Positions 20,588 through 31,754 of a DNA stretch of 35,095 nt are shown here, one piece after another. Within the stretch, counting starts at the first letter, position 1. Every line of letters starts with the position of its first letter. The stretch covers positions 1 through 35,095 of the forward strand of contig JALGPX010000027.1 in NCBI GenBank assembly GCA_023515795.1, written 5' to 3'. Under the pieces are notes generated by a model. That model searched no databases and was not told the DNA's origin. It was given only the letters and a program-made list of their open reading frames with translations. A program made the position numbers and the translations under genes. The DNA comes from Amoeboaphelidium occidentale. Taxonomy: Eukaryota > Aphelidiomycota > Aphelidea.

Positions 20588-23362
20588 TTACAAGATTGGT
20601 ACACCATAGACTTTGAAATCATCAATTCTTCCATACAACATCGTATTAGTTCCCGAGTTAATAGCGCCAACGTAGAAATCATTATTGCCAGGATTAATTC
20701 CAGTTGCTATACGTTAAACAAGAAAGCTTCAAAATTTACCTGATATTGTTGTCTGCGCAACTACTACACAATTCCAAGCCAATTTAATCGTGGTTCCGGT
20801 CGTTGTCGGTGTATAAGAAGCAGTGATACGAACCCACTGGTCCAAGTAACAATCATCCGGAATATTGTAACTGATAGTTGTAATTGGTCTTGTTCCACTT
20901 GCAGACTTAATACTAAAGGACAATGTATTCTTGACAAATCTCAAATAAACTTGGTCATTTCCAGTCCATTTTGTGAATAATGCATCTTCTGCTGTAATAC
21001 CATATCTCATCACAAGCATATCGACTCCAAAACCGTTGGTGAATTGGAATGTCCCAGATCCTGGAACAGTAAAGAATGTATCTACGTCATTGAAATTCAG
21101 AGCAGTTCCAGTGAAACCAGAAACCAAACCACTCTTGAAGTTGATATTTCCTGATAACGAAGAACCCATCAAATTGGGAATTTTACCAAGAGCGTAAGCT
21201 GCTGCATCATTGAAGTCATATGAAATTATTGGAGCTGCTGCTGGAGTTGTTGTTAGAGCAAGACATGGACTAGATTTTGAACAAGGGCAGTTTGGACAAG
21301 CAGGTACTGTTGGACCGATATTAACTTGGAAGACCCCAACGTCATTTTTGATAGATACAGCAATAACTGAACCATAAATAACACCACTTGGATTATTCAA
21401 AACAGCATTTGGAGCAAATAAACCACCTCTTATACCGACATTCACCGCATTTACAACTGTAGCATCACAAGTCAACCATTCAACAGGAATATTAGCCAGG
21501 GCCTCCATGTCCATTCCGGAAAAGCTAACTGTTGCGCCACCAATCATAATTACAATTAACTTGTGGAAAGACGGTTTGTAATTCACAAGAGGTGAAATAG
21601 ACTTAACATAAGCCCAATCTGCCGGGTCGATAACAACAATCTCAATCGGATTAACGCCAGTTAGAGTAATAGTCAAGACACCACTGTAAGCTCCTGAGAT
21701 TGAATAGAAAGTTCCTGTTGGAGGGTACGATTTGAATAAGGCACACGTACCTTTCAATTTAACAAATACATTGGCAAAATCAAGGTATTTCGGAATAACT
21801 TTTACGGAACAAGATGGATTCAAAATACCACTGTTAATAGTACTCCCTGTTGCTCCAACAACAATATCACCATTATAATTATTTCCGCTTCCCCAAGTAA
21901 TGGTTTTGCCTGCCACAACATCAACAACAGAACACGGTGGATTAATACCAAGTTTATCCCCTACAGAAAATCCGTTGCCAAGCTTAACAGTCCCGCCTGC
22001 AGCAAGAGCTCCTTCAATGTCTCCTGTACCAGCAGTGTAATCACCAAAAAGGAACACGGAATAATTTAATGCAGGACCCTTGTCTATACATGGAGTTAGA
22101 TCAGTTGGTGGATAAACAGGCAATGTCTTGTTCATTGAAAAGCAAATGCCTGGGCAAGGTGGCAACGCTGGACTGACATTAATTTGAACGGAACCATTCA
22201 TGAAATGAGCGTAAACATTGCCAACAATCAAACCACTAGTATTAATAATATCAGCATCAGGAGCCAAGATGTTTCCATTCACTTGAATATCTTTTATCGT
22301 CATCAAAGTTGCATCGCATGCTAGCCAAACAACGTTATAACCCAAAAGAGCTGTCATTTCAACAGAAATAAAATCAACTTTTGTGCCACGTAGCTTAAAT
22401 ACAATAGTTTGAGGTGATGAACTAGGTATTAAAGAGATGGTGTCGATTGTCTTGACCAGCAACCAATCTGAGGGAGAAATATCAACTATTTGTACAGGAT
22501 CATTCGTAAAGAACTTCACTTGCAAAAGACCACCAGACGCAATAGAATAGGAAGTTGTAGCAGGCAATGAAAAGAATTGTGAACATGTGCTACGTAGACA
22601 ATTTCTGGCTTGAACAAAATCCAAGTAATCAGGGTCGTACACAATTTGGCAGCCAGGATCAATTCCTGTATAACGAGGATACGGCAACTTTTGGACAATA
22701 GCACTACCACCAAACGTTCTACCGTATTCCCAGCCAGAGATTTTTCCGCCAAAGACAATATCAAATACGGGTGCAGTTGGAGAGCATGGAGGAGTGATAC
22801 CAAGTTTGAAACCAACTGAAAAGTATGACATCAAATAAGCATCACCTCCAATTGCAACAGAACCTTCAACATCCGGACCACTGTAGTAATCTCCACTCAA
22901 AAACAAGTTGAACTCTCCAACATCACCAAAGCCAATACATGTTGGAACAGGTGTGCTGGTTGTTGTCGTAATTGCAGTAGTTGTGGTTACTTGAGTACTT
23001 GTTGTAATTGCCGTGGTGGTGGTCACTTGGGTACTTGTTGTAATTGTGGATGTAGTTGTGGGATCTGTACATGTATAACTGGTTAATGTGGTGAAAACGG
23101 TTGAAGTCGTAGGGCAGATAGTTGTAACAGTCGTTGTAACAGTTCCGGTGACAAAAACAGTTGATCTTGAAGAAGGAGTTGGGATAGCCTCTGGAGAATC
23201 CGGAGCAACAGTGGTAAAAAGCGCTGCGGATGTTTCATGTGGGCCAGCATGTCTTCTTTCTCTTTGAGTCAAATTATCACCAAAAGAGCCTTCATAATTC
23301 AAATAGAGCTGAAATAAAACCAAAACAGCTGCAACAAGAAAGGCTTGAGACACTAAAGACAT
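20588..23362 (-). CDS. Secreted adhesin-like protein: two choice-of-anchor A domains plus LamG-like domain
   Basis: Exons are 20740-23362 and 20588-20706 with a 33-nt intron, giving 913 residues. The N-terminus (MSLVSQAFLVAAVLVLFQLY) is a signal peptide or signal anchor. Residues about 55-140 are Thr/Ser-rich and probably O-glycosylated. Two homologous choice-of-anchor A domains follow, at about 141-395 and 424-690, each starting with (F/V)xLFxGDYxxGxxDxEGxxAxGG and containing SVGxKLGIxPPCS and (V/I)EWLxCDAT-like blocks. A concanavalin/LamG-like domain (about 710-913) starts SYDFNDAAAY and closes with GRIDDFKVYG, the usual last strand, which only appears after splicing. Family knowledge: choice-of-anchor A regions sit in surface or secreted proteins of bacteria and some fungi; their binding partner is not settled. 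The gene is divergent from the DUF4215 gene with 76 bp between start codons, so the two may be co-expressed. Confidence 0.85.
22968..23039 (-). repeat. Coding 36-nt tandem repeat (Thr-rich, two copies)
   Basis: Two adjacent 36-nt units encode the 12-residue TQVTTTTAITTS motif in the Thr-rich stalk of the adhesin-like protein. The units differ at several sites (C/T, A/G), so the duplication is not recent. Stalk length may vary between strains. Confidence 0.7.
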
Positions 23363-23438
23363 TGTTAACTAAGTTTTAGTTTTTGCTTGGGAAAATGAAA
23401 CGGTCAGCGCCCGGCCAACAACATCTTTCTTGTTTGAC
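23363..23438. promoter_or_regulatory. Compact bidirectional promoter region (76 bp)
   Basis: This is the whole gap between the start codons of the minus-strand adhesin-like gene (23362) and the plus-strand DUF4215 gene (23439). Both leaders and any core promoter must fit here or overlap the genes. No clear TATA box is visible; GGTCAGCGCCCGGCC is a GC-rich patch in the middle. Confidence 0.45.
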
Positions 23439-25014
23439 ATGCGAGCGTTATCAAGTACTTTCAGCATTTTGCTTGTTTCAAGTCTAATTCCACTCTGCTC
23501 TGCAATTGACTACCTTATTTACGGCGGCACAAGCTCTGTAGATTATGAAACCCTGTTGACTTCCCTTGGTAAGCTTAAATCATTGAAAAACTTGCTTAAC
23601 TAATGTTCCAACTGAAGGTAAAACATTCCAGGTCGCAACAGATGCACAATGGTCGGCCATGACTGCTGCTGATTTTCAGAAGTTCTCGGCAATTGTGCTT
23701 CCTGATCCAACTTGCAGTAGCAGTATTGCGACAAAGTTGGCAGTTCCGCTGGCAAACAGAAATATCTGGTCATCTCCTAGTGTTATAACAGGAAACGTTG
23801 TCATCATTGGAACAGATGAACACTATCATTGGAGAATCAGTGGTGTTGATAGAGGTCGAGCGTTGGCCAGGAATATGTTACTGTTTGCTGGTTCAGAAGT
23901 TGGTAAAACTGGTCTTTATGTTTCATTGGTTTGTATTACTTGGTTGAAGCTCTTTTATCTTTTAGAGTTGCTATTACAGTGGTACTACAACTCCGGTAGC
24001 TGTTGCGTTATTGGATCAGTTTACAACTGACAAGCCTTTTAGAGCTGTTCAGCCTCCTGGTTGTTTCGATAATGCGTAAGTCCAATTGTATGATGGTGAC
24101 TTATTACGCTGTCTATAGTCATATTGTTGCTACCCATCCTTCTTTGGTCGGTTTGACTGATGCACTTTTGGCCAATTGGGGTTGCTCAGTACACGAGATC
24201 TTCACTACCTTTCCCAAAGAATTCATTCCACTGGTTATTGCTAGATTGCCTACTGGTCTGACTTTTGCTGATGGTTCAGTTGGAACTCCGTACAGTAACT
24301 TACTTTGGCTGTCAACAATTGATCCTTTTAGTTCTTGCTCGTGGTGTATCTCTAAGTCCTCTTAAGTGTGGTGATGGAATTATTCAAGCACCAGAACAAT
24401 GTGATGGTACGTTACTTACTGGTATCATGATTTTTGCTAACTCTTTAGATGGAAATACCGTTCCTAATGACGGGTGTTCAGAAAAATGTAGGACTGAATT
24501 TTGTGGTGATGGCATAGTCCAAAAACCTAGAGAGCAGTGTGATAATGGTTCGAACTTACCTGGAAGTGGTTGTAACAATTGCAAGATTGAGACTGTTCCG
24601 CCAGTTTGCTCAAAAGTTGTTGCCAGTGTCGCTTCAGTATGGCCACCGGACGGAAGATTAGAAAAAATTGTCTTCAGTGGCGCTGTTACTTCACCTCCTG
24701 GTGGTATGGTAAACTATACAGTCCTCAGAATCAATCAAACGGAACCAACAATGCTTACACCGGCTGATACAAACTGTCCAGATGGTTTTATTACTACTTC
24801 TTCAATAAGAATCGAGCGTGAAAGCGCAGACGCAAGAAATACTTTAGGCCGTACATATTTTATTGATTATAAGGCTACGCAACCTGACGGTCAAAGTTGT
24901 ACAGGAAGAGCCACCATTTGTGTATCGCCAAATCAATGTGGTACTTGTGCAGTTCCTCCAGATGCTATTTTATACGATTCTACCACCTGTAACAAAGCTA
25001 TTGTATCGGCTTAG
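23439..25014 (+). CDS. Secreted cysteine-rich protein with two DUF4215 repeats
   Basis: Six exons (23439-23568, 23618-23928, 23966-24075, 24119-24294, 24332-24406, 24449-25014) with introns of 49, 37, 43, 37 and 42 nt give 455 residues in one frame. The signal peptide is MRALSSTFSILLVSSLIPLCSA. Residues about 23-245 form an unrecognised mixed alpha/beta domain containing VATDAQWSAMTAADF, SAIVLPDP and GNVVIIGTD, which resembles a Rossmann or glutamine-amidotransferase-like fold. Two DUF4215 (Cys-rich) repeats follow from about residue 254: CGDGIIQAPEQCDDGNT...DGCSEKC and CGDGIVQKPREQCDNG...GCNNC. The DDGNT block appears only when the 42-nt intron is removed, which supports the exon model. The C-terminal 145 residues carry spaced cysteines and no membrane anchor, so a secreted or wall-bound protein is likely. 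It pairs divergently with the adhesin-like gene. Confidence 0.83.
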
Positions 25015-25126
25015 ATTAAAGTAGTAGAAATCGGGTCAGTAAGATACGAATAAACGGTTGAGTGGTATTTTCGGGATCGATTCGAGTAACGCGTTTGAAA
25101 ATTGAATATAACGGACTAAGCTTGCT

Positions 25127-25348
25127 CACCCTGTAAAGATAATTATTTGATCAAAGTACCAGTTGAGCTCAGCCGTATCCGCTTCTGGATCGAACCCTTG
25201 TGCACACTGATCGAGCAAACAACAGCAGCTGCATCATGTGCTACGAAGCTCTTTTAGTGATCGAGCAAGAAAGATAGGCGTGAAATTGTAGCTAACAGTA
25301 GCCGTGTATTAAAAGTTACCTGAAACATTTAGAAGATTTGATCAATGA
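25127..25348 (-). pseudogene. Relic of a WD40-receptor kinase: signal peptide and blades 1 and 3 remnants
   Basis: By nucleotide sequence this matches two separated parts of the third receptor gene: CTGTAAAGATAAT...AAAGTACC (as near 19886-19945) and GCACACTGATCGAG.AAAC.ACAGCAGC.GCATCATGT (as near 20133-20173), followed by the signal-peptide end and the GAAACATT start region. About 190 bp present in the living gene are missing between the two parts, and the frame is lost. The flanks (25015-25126 and 25349-25589) show no gene. It extends the family's range to the right of the surface-protein pair. Confidence 0.75.
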
Positions 25349-25589
25349 AAAGCCCAATATTTCAAATCCTGTATCTGAAGTATGTGGTATGATACATCTT
25401 CAATGGCTTCATTTGCTTTTAAATACTGGTTATGACACGTTTTTGACGGGAATAGTTTAGCCTGCTACAACAAGAAACAGTTCCGTCTCCCATTTGCGCT
25501 GGATACATTGCCGGAGGAGATCCGCAGATCATCATGTGGCTTTAAACCTTTTTCACAAAAACTTTCTCTCACTTTTCTCAAAATCGATA

Positions 25590-26333
25590 ATGCTCTTCTC
25601 TGCATTTGTTGCCTTTCTCGCTGTCCCTGGAGCTTTCGCGCTTGACTTGAATAACGATAAGGTCGCCAACAAGATTGCTGAAGCCATGATTCGCTTTTCT
25701 GGCGCTAAAAATGGTGAATTGTCTCGCGAGCAATTCTATAATGCTATCAACATGGCTTCTGGTGGTGCATTTGGCTTGAAGGCTGTTGAAATCGACTTCG
25801 AAGAGTTGGACACTGATAAGAGTGGTTCCTTGAACAAGGAAGAAATTGTCGCGTTCTTGCAAACACCTGAAGGTGAAGGCGAAGTTGACATTGAATATTT
25901 GGAGAAACACGTCGATGAAGAAAAGTTGGCAAAGTTTGGTGAAAAGGCATTCAATGAAATGCACAAAGAAGCTTGTGTTGATGGTGAGGCTGCTCAGACT
26001 TTTGAAGAATACAAGAACTGCAAGGAAAGCTGTACTGTTCTTCAATGCAAGAAGGGATTCAACAAGACCAATTTCGCTCAGAAATCTAATAATGAACTTG
26101 AAGAATTGCAGAGAATGCAAACTGGTTTAATTATTGGTTCCGTCCTTTTGATCATCACTGCAGTTGGAAGCGTTTTTGTTACTTTCTGGACTTTTTTGGC
26201 GATGTTTGTTGCTCCTGTTTTCATCCCAGTGTTCTTGATTTCATTGGGAGTTTCATTTTTGGCTATTGTCGGCTCACACTTCATTTTGAAGCAGATCAGC
26301 ATCAATAGTCGTAAAATCCGCGCTTTGGAGTAA
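25590..26333 (+). CDS. Secretory-pathway EF-hand protein with two C-terminal membrane helices
   Basis: 247 residues, no intron seen. The start at 25590 is chosen because a clean signal peptide (MLFSAFVAFLAVPGAFA) begins there; an upstream in-frame ATG at 25494 would add 32 poorly conserved-looking residues. One canonical calcium-binding EF loop (DTDKSGSLNKEE, residues 74-85) is preceded by a degenerate partner (SGAKNGELSREQ). A cysteine-containing segment follows (ACVDGEAAQTFEEYKNCKES, then CTVLQC). Two hydrophobic helices lie at about 179-201 and 208-232, with a short basic tail. The EF-hands would face the ER lumen or the outside if the signal peptide is cleaved. A calcium sensor or buffer at a membrane is likely; the exact role is unknown. 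Confidence 0.82.
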   Translation: MLFSAFVAFLAVPGAFALDLNNDKVANKIAEAMIRFSGAKNGELSREQFYNAINMASGGAFGLKAVEIDFEELDTDKSGSLNKEEIVAFLQTPEGEGEVDIEYLEKHVDEEKLAKFGEKAFNEMHKEACVDGEAAQTFEEYKNCKESCTVLQCKKGFNKTNFAQKSNNELEELQRMQTGLIIGSVLLIITAVGSVFVTFWTFLAMFVAPVFIPVFLISLGVSFLAIVGSHFILKQISINSRKIRALE

Positions 26334-26466
26334 GCTGAAAAGACATAAGATAATAAATAATTTTGTCGATGAATATCATTCCTTGAAATGTCATGAAAAT
26401 CGCAGAATGGTGGCGGTGGCGTTGCGTGTTTGTGATTGCTGTTGTTTGAAGTTCAACTCGGAGATC

Positions 26467-29400
26467 ATGTTCAAGTTCAGCCCAAAAGCGCCACCGGTCT
26501 CGGCTGCTGGACCACATCCAAAGAACTCAGCAAAGCAGAGATGGAAGAGGTTGCAGGAATACATACTTCAGAAAAAGTACAAGAACTTCATGACTGAGTA
26601 CCAGAATACTCAAAAGAGAAATGACTCCAGAAAAGCAGGAAGATTAAGAATACCATCTGGATTCTTATTTGATGACGAAGATACTGCTTCTGACAAGTTT
26701 ACTAAAGCTGTATTCTATCAGATCCAAAAATTGAGACTTGAGAATCCTTCAAACACAGTCGAAGAGAGTGATGAGCAGAAGCAATCCAAATCTACGGAGA
26801 AAAAGATTGAATTAGAAAAGGATAAAGAAGCATTTGAGTTTGCTTTGAGATCTATAGTGTATCCTTTACTTGATCATAGAAATCTTGTAAAGTCCTTTGA
26901 GAATGTTGCAGAGGCGAGGTCCAAACCAGATTCAAATCCGAATGAGTATTCGGCGCAGGTCATATCTCACTTGAACAAGTTGATTGGAAACAAGCATGAA
27001 GCTGAAGTAGTTGTTCCTTTAAAAGTATCGCCGTTGGTTTTTGGAGCTTTGAAGGAGAAAATCAAATCATTGCTGCAAAAGCTACAAGAGCAAAATGGCA
27101 GCGACCAGATCTACTTTAAATGCTTATTTCAATTCTTCAATGATGTGATTAAGAAGAGAGCTGGATATGTTATTGCTGCTGGTTCTACTTATGATGATCT
27201 TGTCTCTGTGTTCATGACTTTGGTGTCTACAGAGCTTAAAAGATCAATCAATGATCAAAGCTCAGAAGATGCTTTGAAACCGTACGCCTCTATCAATGAA
27301 GCGATTCTGGCTAGAATGATCCTGTTCTCCGATCTTATAAAAGAATCTGTAGAAGATGCTTGTACCCAAGAAATCGCAAAAAGACAAAAAGAAAAGAATC
27401 CACCGCCAAAGAGATATTTTGGTCTAGGGCACAAGCGTCAAAAGACTCAGCCAGCTGCAAGTATTGATCTTGGAAGAGGTCAAGGAAGAAGTAGATCAAT
27501 TGTAACGGGTAACGTTGGTGTCACTTCATTACAAGCAAACTTGGATGTCTTTCAGAATCTCACGGATAATAATTCTGATATGCCCCAAGATATCGTTATT
27601 ATGACTGAATGGTTAAAGGAGGCATTCTTCTACGGAAGATCATTGCACGAAGAACTTTTGAGAAGAGCTCGTGATTCCAATGAACCTGATGATATTGTTA
27701 CAGATTTTACCAACAGAATCCAACAAATAGAGGCGGACTTGAGAAACGACATCTCATCTCCGACTGTTTTCGAGACTTACGGGGTCTCTGAAAAGAACTT
27801 TACGCAATTGAATCCTGCTCTTTATTTGTACTGGAGAAAGAGAGAACGCCAAGAATTGCTGAAATTCAAGAGCAGAGCTATAAAACTGTATTGCAACGAG
27901 AATTTTGATAATGATGATCAAGATGTTGATAATGGCAATATTAAAAAGGTCTCGAATGATAATACCTCCATTTTGTCATCAAGTGAAGATATTTCAAAAA
28001 AGAAGAAGTGGTTCAATCTCAAGAAAGAAGTTGGAGAATCAGTTAAACTTCGTATAAGGATAATTGAAGCTAAAGGTCTTGCTGGAAAGGATGAAGGCGG
28101 GACAAGTGATCCTTATTGCGTCTTGGAGCATGGATCAAAGCAAAGATACGAAACTAATGTTGTCTCCAAGACAGTTTTCCCTCTTTGGGACCAGGAAGTT
28201 GTAATTGAAACGAAAACTACCTCTTCAAAGCCCATCAAAGTTACTGTTTGGGATAAGGACGAGGAGGAAAAACTAAGCTCGCCGTTGTCGGTAAAATTTT
28301 GGAAAGATGAAGCAGATGATTTTCTGGGTCAGCTTGTTCTATCTGTTCCAGAAGTTTTGAAGGATCTCAAAGAAGCGAGCGGTAAAAGGATTGACAAATG
28401 GTTTGTCCTTCAACGTCGAAGTAAGCGCAGTCACATAAGTGGTGAAATTAGACTTGCGATTGAAGAAGAAACAGAAAATAACGAGCAGAAAAATGAAACC
28501 GAGTCGGTCCCCGAGAGCCAAGAAGTTAAAGTGGTTATCAAGGAAAACGTCAGAACTCTTTCTGAGTTCACTTCTCATCGCGAACTTTATCGTTACTTGT
28601 TGGAAAAGCTTTTGACTTTTGACAGTATGAATACGGTTGGAGAAGACGGAGAAGGTAGTCTTAGTCTAGCAAGTAGAAGCATTTTGGACGAATTGGGTGA
28701 AAGATGGAGATTAAGCAAAGTTTGGCGTGAGCTCTGTTATTTTGAGATTATGTCGAAAAGGTACATGCATCCAACATCAACGAACTTGAAAGAAGATGCA
28801 AGTTTCTTCAACTCTTACGCAGCGACATCAATTGATACATTGGCCAGAGTTTACAAGAAATTAGACCAGATATTTTTCGAGGCTAGAGACTGCGGAAAGA
28901 GTATTGTTCTGATTTCAGATACAAAGATTGAGTATGCACAGGATGGAACGAAAATGGTGACTCCGCCAGTGCTGCAGGGACAAGGAGAGTACATTGCAAC
29001 TTGTGAAGATATCAATACTTATGATAAACTTCTGAAAGAGATAACAGAGTATCAAAAGTGGCAGATTCAAAGATACAAGGATTGCTTTCCATGTGACACA
29101 CCAAAAGGATCTTTGACAAGCACTCTTTCTATGTTGCATACAATTTTTGATAATGAGAAGTCAACTTCAACTAAGAAGAGCTCTGACTCGGGCTTGAACA
29201 TTCCTGATGAGAGCGCTTCCGCAACAAAATTTGTTGATGTTGTGGAAGATCTTATCAAGACAGGCGCTCTTGAAAGATTTCAAAGACTTTCAGAAATGGC
29301 TATGCCTTCTGTACATAATCCAGCAAAAAGACTTGTTCAGTTAGCATCTTTGATAATGGAAGAAATGGATAGTGATAAGATTTACTTTCAGGGAGCTTTT

Positions 29401-31691
29401 GCTGCTGATGCTGACATTCTTGCTATTGTTTCTTCAGTGTACTTCAAGTACTTTATTCTTGAAATCCAGGTTCTAGTTGCTGATATGTTACCATCCAAAT
29501 CTAGACCAGTTGTTCAAACACCTCCTGAACTGTTTGATTTGTATTATCGTGTTCAAGATATGCAAGAACGCTATGTTTCGTACTTGGAGAAAACTCCTGC
29601 TGGAAGAATAGTAAAAGCTGAATTCTCCTTGCATACTTGGTTTTCACCTTGTATACACAATTGGTTACTGAATAGTTCTGATAAACTTTTGAGCTGGGTT
29701 GATAATGCTATAGATGCAGATAAACTGGAACCAATTGACAAACATAGTGGTGTATTACATTCATCAAGTGTTCTTGACTTGTTTTCATATCTGAACCAAA
29801 TGTATGAGTTTTTGAACAAGTTGAATTGGAAGGAAGCAGGAGGATTAAGATTTAACAGTCTTACAGAAGTGGAGCTGGCAAATGAAAGAGACTCCAGAGA
29901 ATTCCATTGGTGTTTATTCTTGACTCGTTTCTCTAGAACAGTACAATATTGTTTGGCAAAGTACTGCGATATCATTTCTAAGCGCATTAGTGATGATAAA
30001 ATCAAGTATGAAAAGGAAGTTTTGAAATCAAAAAACTTCACTCTTGATGAAGCATTGGGAATTGGTAAAACCAAAGACAAACTAGCAAAATCAGCTCAAC
30101 ATTTGGTTGCACAAAAAGAATGGATTTCCTCGGGACACCATACGGAGAATGTTTGTACTCAAGTGAACAATATCGAAGCTTGTCGTGTTCAGTTGAATGA
30201 ATTGTATGACAAAATAGGAGTTGATAATATTCAAGAGTTCGTAGAGAAGTATAGACAGCAGAATGCAATGCTGTTAAAAAAGAGTCAACAAAAGCTGAAT
30301 GAAATCAAGAATAGTCGCTTGATGGATGGTTGTTTGACTATTTCCATTGTATCAGCTGAAAATTTGGTTGCTCTGGATTCTAATGGTGCTTCAGATCCAT
30401 ACTGTGTTGTCTATGTTTCTGAGAACAAAACGGAGCTAAAAGGAGGCTCTGCGTGGACTTCAATGAATCCATGGAAATCACAAACTGAAACAGAAAACTT
30501 GCGTCAACTAGCAAAGACCAGAATAATCTCTGAAACACTGAACCCAAAGTAAGCATTTCGTAGTTGTTGTTCTAAATGCTTTGTAGATGGGATGAAACTT
30601 TTACAGCGATTTTGACAAATGCTGAAGAATTAAACATTGCAGTTTATGATTATGATGTACTTTCTCGTGATGATGTTTGTGGAACATGTTCAATATCTCT
30701 AGAGAAATTGAGTCAACTGCTGCAGGATGGTTTAACACACGAGATTTGGCTCGATTTGAAACCACAAGGAAAACTATGTTTAAGGTTACAATTAGAAAAA
30801 TCTTATGCAAAATTGAATTCTTCTGATATGGCAGATATTGATTATTATTTCAGAAAGAGTCTACGTGAATTGAAACGTTGTTCTAGTGATTTAACTGATT
30901 TACTATCAGAATCAATGACAAGGACAATGACTAGAGAATTAGTCAAGATTCTAAAAGAAGCAGAAAAGACAGGAAAGCAAGGCCTTGGAGAACAAGAACA
31001 TTTCAGTATAATGAAAGTCTTCAATAACAATAACAATAACAACAACAAGAATAAGTCTCTACAAAACGAACATCATCATCACTTGAGAGAATCTTTGGTG
31101 CAAGAACATGAAGTAGCAAATGCAGTACAGAACCTTACAGAATACTTAAATGATACTCTATCTATTCTATCATCTAATCTGTATCCTCGTCTCTCCAAAG
31201 ATCTATTCAAAAAAGTCTGGAATCAATTATTGACAATTGTAGATAATTTACTACTACCATCCTTGTATGGCGACCAAGCAATAATCACAGTACTGAATCG
31301 TACCCGTCCTCTAACTGAACGCCAAATCGAAATGACTGCTTCTGTTGTACAAGTCTTGAAACTATTCTTTTACGCTGATGGCAGTCCTTTAGGTCTACCA
31401 TTACAAACTCTAGAAACACAAATGTATATGGATGTAAAAACACTAATGGAACTCTATTGGCTGGATTTGAATGATTTACTGAAAATGTACCCAGCAGTGC
31501 TACAAGACTATCAATCACGAAAGAAGGAATCTGAACATTCTACAATGAATCCAGACTATCTTCTGCGTCTAATAAGACTCAGAATGAACGAAACTAATAA
31601 CACTATCACTGCAAAAAGCTTCTTCTTGAAACAAATGCAAGAACGAGAGCAAAGACTAAGATGGAATCCGGAATTGAATGGTGGTGGGTGA
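26467..31691 (+). CDS. Unc13/Munc13-like C2-MUN domain protein (Git1-related)
   Basis: Exons are 26467-30548 and 30587-31691 (38-nt intron, joining ETLNP-KWDETF), giving 1728 residues. The start at 26467 (MFKFSPKAPPVSAAGP) is preferred over the in-frame ATG at 26383, whose leader is Cys-rich and odd. Order of parts: helical N-terminus with basic and coiled stretches (1-520); first C2 domain (about 526-640, with GGTSDPYC and WDKDEEE calcium-loop motifs); MUN/MHD1 region (about 690-1250); second C2 domain (about 1289-1432, SNGASDPYC); MHD2 (about 1538-1665). C2 between MHD1 and MHD2 is the layout of fungal Unc13 relatives such as S. pombe Git1. Animal Munc13 primes vesicle fusion through the MUN domain; Git1 acts in glucose/cAMP signalling. 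Vesicle tethering or signalling at membranes is therefore inferred. An Asn/His-rich insert sits before MHD2. Confidence 0.88.
31022..31049 (+). repeat. Coding AAC/AAT microsatellite (Asn tract)
   Basis: An Asn run in the linker between the second C2 and MHD2 of the Unc13-like protein. It is followed by a four-His run. Confidence 0.8.
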
Positions 31692-31754
31692 ATAGAGAGA
31701 TTTTCGTTTTTTTTTCACAATCAATCAATCAATCAGTCAACACGGAACACTGAA

